A model generated the notes under the pieces. That model saw only the letters and a list, made by a program, of their open reading frames with translations. It was not told the DNA's origin and searched no databases. Positions 61,327-64,000 of a stretch of 64,000 bases of DNA are shown one piece after another. Every line of letters begins with the position of its first letter. Position 1 is the first letter of the stretch. This DNA comes from Isoptericola sediminis (GTDB lineage Bacteria > Actinomycetota > Actinomycetes > Actinomycetales > Cellulomonadaceae), in contig NZ_JABFAJ010000003.1 of NCBI RefSeq assembly GCF_013085345.1, positions 1-64,000 on the forward strand, read 5' to 3'. The translations under genes and the position numbers were made by a program.

Positions 61327-62229
61327 GTGCTGGGCGGGGTCGCCGCCCTGGGCGTCGCCGGCCTGGCGTACGCACACCTCGAGACGAAGCTCTTCACGTT
61401 GCGCCGGGTGACCGTGCCCGTGCTGGCCCCGGGCGAGCGCGACCTGCGGGTCCTGCACGTCTCGGACCTGCACCTGACCCCGGACCAGCAGCGCAAGATC
61501 GACTGGGTCCGGTCGCTGGCCGCGCTGGAGCCTGACCTGGTGATCGACACCGGCGACAACATCGCGCACCACGACGCCGTCGACCCGCTGCTGCACGCGC
61601 TCGAGCCGTTGCTCGCCACCCCCGGGGCGTTCGTCATGGGCTCCAACGACTACTACTCCCCCACCTTCAAGAACCCGGCGCGCTACCTGCTCCCGGACGC
61701 CCGCGGACCGATGCGCCGCACGCCCGACCTGCCGTGGGACCGGATGGCTGCGGCGATGCGCGACGCCGGGTGGGCCGACCTGACCAACCGGCGCGACGCC
61801 GTCGACGTCGGGGGGCGGCGCATCGCCCTGGCCGGTGTGGACGACCCGCACCTGGACCGGGACGAGTTCCCGGAGACGACCGACGACGAGCCGGCGCTGC
61901 TGCGCCTCGGGGTCGCGCACGCGCCGTACCAGCGGGTCCTGAACCGGATGCATGCCGACGGAGCGGACGCGATCATCGCCGGGCACACGCACGGCGGCCA
62001 GCTCTGCCTGCCGTTCTACGGGTCGCTGGTCACCAACTGCGACATCGACCGCGGACGCGCCAAGGGTCTGCACGGCTGGCCCGGCCCGCGGCCCGACGAA
62101 CCGGGCGGCGAGGACTCCACCTGGCTGCACGTCTCGGCCGGCGCCGGGACCTCGCCGTACGCCCCGGTGCGGTTCGCCTGCCGCCCGGAAGCGACCTTGA
62201 TCACGTTCACGGCGCGGGACCGGATCTGA
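61327..62229 (+). CDS. Metallophosphoesterase
   Basis: A 300-residue calcineurin-like phosphoesterase. An N-terminal hydrophobic stretch (LGGVAALGVAGLAYAHLETK) may anchor it. The dimetal motifs are HVSDLHL (DxH), DTGDN (GDxxD-type), GSNDYY (GNHD-equivalent with Ser/Asp) and GHTHGGQ. This group includes YkuE-like and lipid-linked phosphatases. A start at 61327 is the only GTG near; similar proteins begin near it. It overlaps nothing and follows the penicillin-binding protein gene by 11 nt, so co-transcription is likely. Confidence 0.88.
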   Translation: MLGGVAALGVAGLAYAHLETKLFTLRRVTVPVLAPGERDLRVLHVSDLHLTPDQQRKIDWVRSLAALEPDLVIDTGDNIAHHDAVDPLLHALEPLLATPGAFVMGSNDYYSPTFKNPARYLLPDARGPMRRTPDLPWDRMAAAMRDAGWADLTNRRDAVDVGGRRIALAGVDDPHLDRDEFPETTDDEPALLRLGVAHAPYQRVLNRMHADGADAIIAGHTHGGQLCLPFYGSLVTNCDIDRGRAKGLHGWPGPRPDEPGGEDSTWLHVSAGAGTSPYAPVRFACRPEATLITFTARDRI

Positions 62230-62322
62230 GTTTTCGTTCCGGGGCGATCGTCGGCTATTCTGAGCAGGCTTCCGCACGAGGAATCCGGTTCGCCGGTGTT
62301 CGAGGGTGCGGGCGCAGTCCCT

Positions 62323-62400
<78 letters not shown>

Positions 62401-62403
62401 TCG

Positions 62404-62445
62404 AGAGGCCCTCCGGCCAGCGGAAACGCTGGCCGGAGGGCCTCT
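62404..62445 (+). terminator. Terminator of the tRNA-Pro gene
   Basis: An 18-bp stem (62404-62421 with 62428-62445), loop GGAAAC, followed by a T/C-rich tail (TGTCCTTCCTTG). The best intrinsic terminator in the window. Confidence 0.88.
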
Positions 62446-62499
62446 TGTCCTTCCTTGACGGGTCTCTACGTCTGTTCCCGCCGTGGCTATTCTTCGGTC

Positions 62500-62862
62500 A
62501 TGCGCAGCGACGACAGAGGCACGCGCTCGCCGCGCACGTACCGGGCCGTGGCCGAGGACTCTCCACTGGGTCTCGTCCTGCGACTGCTCTGCCGGCCGAG
62601 CAAGGGCCAGTTCGAGATGGCGTTCGGGGCCCGCCCTCGGTCGGACCAGCGCGTCGGCATGCTCAGGAAGGCACATTTCGCTGCTGGTGCCGGCCTCGTC
62701 GGAGGGACGATCATCGGCGTCCTGGTGGCGTTCCACCGCGGGCGCAGGTTCCCCGGACCTGCGTGGACGGAGGCCCACTCGCAGATCGCATCGCTCGCCG
62801 TGGGCGCCGCGGTCGCCATCTGCCTGATCACTGCGGTGCCGATCTGGACCCTCGTCCGGTAG
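62500..62862 (+). CDS. Small hypothetical membrane protein
   Basis: A 120-residue protein with two predicted helices (FAAGAGLVGGTIIGVLVAFH and SLAVGAAVAICLITAVPIWT). It begins with an Arg/Ser-rich cytoplasmic stretch. The ATG is 6 nt after TATTCT (62488-62493), identical to the -10 of the tRNA gene, suggesting strong leaderless expression. No family recognised. Confidence 0.6.
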   Translation: MRSDDRGTRSPRTYRAVAEDSPLGLVLRLLCRPSKGQFEMAFGARPRSDQRVGMLRKAHFAAGAGLVGGTIIGVLVAFHRGRRFPGPAWTEAHSQIASLAVGAAVAICLITAVPIWTLVR

Positions 62863-62892
62863 AGGGCAGGTCCGGGGCCGCCCGGCGGAGGG

Positions 62893-63459
62893 TCAGCCCT
62901 GCCAGTCCTCGGCCAGCAGCGCGTAGTCCATGCCGTCCAGCCACTCGCCCGACCGGTGCAGACCGGTCTTGCGGCTGAGCTCCTCACGGCGCATCCCGAG
63001 GCGCTCCATCAGCCGCCACGAGGCCACGTTCGCCGCGAAGCATCCCGCGTGGACGCGACGCAACCCGAGCTGCTCGAAGGCCATCCCGATCGTTCCACGC
63101 ACCGCCTCGGTCGCGTAGCCCTGGCCACCGAACGCCGGGTCGAGGGTCCAGCCGATCTCGGCCTGCACAGCGCGGCCCTGGTCGGCCACCTCGGCCTGTG
63201 CCCACCCGTCCTCGACCTTCACCATGAGATCGCCGATCGGCTCGCCGTCGAGCTCGACCACCAGCGTGAGCGCCAGACGGGCGGGGTCGACGAACCTCGC
63301 CCGGTAGGTCGCGTAGTCGGTCGGCGCGCTGGTGATCCACTCCCCCACCTCGGGCAGCCGCCGCCAGCGCCAGGTCGCCGCGACGTCGTCGGGCGTCGCG
63401 CGGCGGATCGCCAGACGTTCGGTCAGCACGGGCCACGAGACGGCGTCGAGGGGATCCAC
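62893..63459 (-). CDS. GNAT-family N-acetyltransferase
   Basis: A 188-residue acetyltransferase of the RimJ/RimL type. LTERLAIRRATPDDVAATWR begins the fold; the acetyl-CoA site is GWTLDPAFGGQGYATEAVRG (Q/RxxGxG/A form GGQGYAT); LGLRRVHAGCFAANVASWRL follows. The substrate could be an amino acid, protein N-terminus or small amine. The GTG is 6 nt after TACGCT, leaderless-like. It is divergent from the LacI gene. Confidence 0.88.
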   Translation of the reverse strand: MDPLDAVSWPVLTERLAIRRATPDDVAATWRWRRLPEVGEWITSAPTDYATYRARFVDPARLALTLVVELDGEPIGDLMVKVEDGWAQAEVADQGRAVQAEIGWTLDPAFGGQGYATEAVRGTIGMAFEQLGLRRVHAGCFAANVASWRLMERLGMRREELSRKTGLHRSGEWLDGMDYALLAEDWQG

Positions 63460-63528
63460 GGCCTCAGCGTATGCGGCCGGAGGGCGACCGCCGCGTAGAG
63501 TTCGACCCACACCGTCGTGGAGGATCCC

Positions 63529-64000
63529 TTGCCCGTCACCAGTGCCGACGTCGCGCGCGCCGCCGGCGTGTCCCGCACCACCGTCAGCTACGTCCTCAAC
63601 GACACCCCGGGCACGAACATCTCGTCCGCGACCCGCGACCTCGTCCTGGCCACCGCCGCGCAGCTCGGGTACGCGCCGTCGGCCGCGGCACGCGCCCTGC
63701 GCCGCGGGCAGAGCGACCTGGTCGTGTGCGTCCTGCCCGACTGGCCCACCGGCCCCGTCGTGGACACGGTCCTGGACCTGCTCACCGACAACCTCGCCGA
63801 ACGCGGCCTCTTCCTGCTGGTGCACCACCACCGCTCGACCCGGCCGCTGCGCGAGCTGTGGCGGGCCGTCACGCCCCGCGTCGTCGTCGGTCTCACGCAC
63901 TTCCCGGCCGAGGACCTGCGGGCGCTGCGCCAGGCGGGCATCGAGGTGGTCGGTGCCGGGTCCGTGGACGACGGCGCCCACCCCGGCATCGACGCGGAGA
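63529..64000 (+). CDS. LacI-family transcriptional regulator (partial, cut by window end)
   Basis: The N-terminal ~157 residues of a LacI/GalR regulator. The HTH reads SADVARAAGVSRTTVSYVLN, with the hinge SAAARALRRGQSDLVV (LRRGQSDLVVCVLPD continues into the ligand domain). The TTG at 63529 has GGAGG 6 nt upstream; a GTG at 63517 is in frame and possible. The rest lies outside the window. Regulated sugar genes are unknown. Confidence 0.85.
   Translation, partial: MPVTSADVARAAGVSRTTVSYVLNDTPGTNISSATRDLVLATAAQLGYAPSAAARALRRGQSDLVVCVLPDWPTGPVVDTVLDLLTDNLAERGLFLLVHHHRSTRPLRELWRAVTPRVVVGLTHFPAEDLRALRQAGIEVVGAGSVDDGAHPGIDAE

Overview
This is a GC-rich actinobacterial chromosome segment. The best fit is Micrococcales, in or near Cellulomonadaceae/Promicromonosporaceae (Cellulomonas, Cellulosimicrobium, Isoptericola type). 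Four things point there: the conserved gene order dacB, zinc protease, tilS, hpt, ftsH, folE, folP, folB-folK, DUF3180, PH proteins, DUF2520, panC, panD, nadB; F420 side-chain genes cofD and cofC; chitinases with type 5/12 chitin-binding modules; and many genes whose -10 box lies 6-7 nt before the start codon, implying leaderless mRNA. The genus is inference.

Layout. Positions 1-16.5 kb carry one long minus-strand housekeeping run for tRNA modification, purine salvage, membrane proteolysis, folate, pantothenate and NAD synthesis. Most junctions there are 4-nt GTGA/ATGA overlaps. From 16.6 to 25.2 kb are ppa, a secreted Ig-repeat protein, and a methionine block. In that block metY and metX each follow a tiny leader peptide (MTTRRMCR and MTRRMCP) whose Met-Cys codons lie in a conserved hairpin. 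Two inverted 20-bp-period repeat arrays flank a small VOC gene. From 25.3 to 31.2 kb are a nuclease-fold/RAMA-domain protein, a thiamine-binding protein, cofD-cofC, an EamA exporter divergent from a MarR regulator with a palindromic operator, and a nitroreductase. From 31.2 to 34.8 kb a YhgE/Pip membrane protein and a degenerate ABC-type ATPase are divergent from a TetR regulator, with two matching operators between them. From 34.8 to 41.7 kb are a large FAD/Fe-S dehydrogenase, an SDR-type epimerase, an OsmC protein, and an ECF sigma factor with a membrane partner.

From 41.8 to 46.7 kb lies a chitin locus: a LuxR regulator, an intact GH18 chitinase, and upstream of it a chitinase relative that has lost its catalytic barrel but kept its binding modules. 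From 46.7 to 54.5 kb are dtd, asparaginase, DUF2516, a VapBC-type pair, a FUSC transporter, ygfZ, a nitrobindin with a previously unlisted 37-residue membrane protein, DsrE, and a thioredoxin/DUF4395 operon. From 54.6 to 64 kb are a GlnR-type regulator, a hydrolase, nth, a Crp/GlxR-type regulator, RidA, DUF4177, a class A penicillin-binding protein, a phosphoesterase, tRNA-Pro(CGG), a GNAT protein, and a LacI gene cut by the window end.

Likely circuits: a GGGAAC-N18-GTT promoter (SigR/SigH-like) precedes both ftsH and the thioredoxin operon, suggesting shared thiol- or heat-stress control. The paired Met/Cys leaders suggest coordinated attenuation of metY and metX. The most novel observations are the metY/metX leader pair, the barrel-less chitinase, and the repeat arrays and long palindromes at gene ends.
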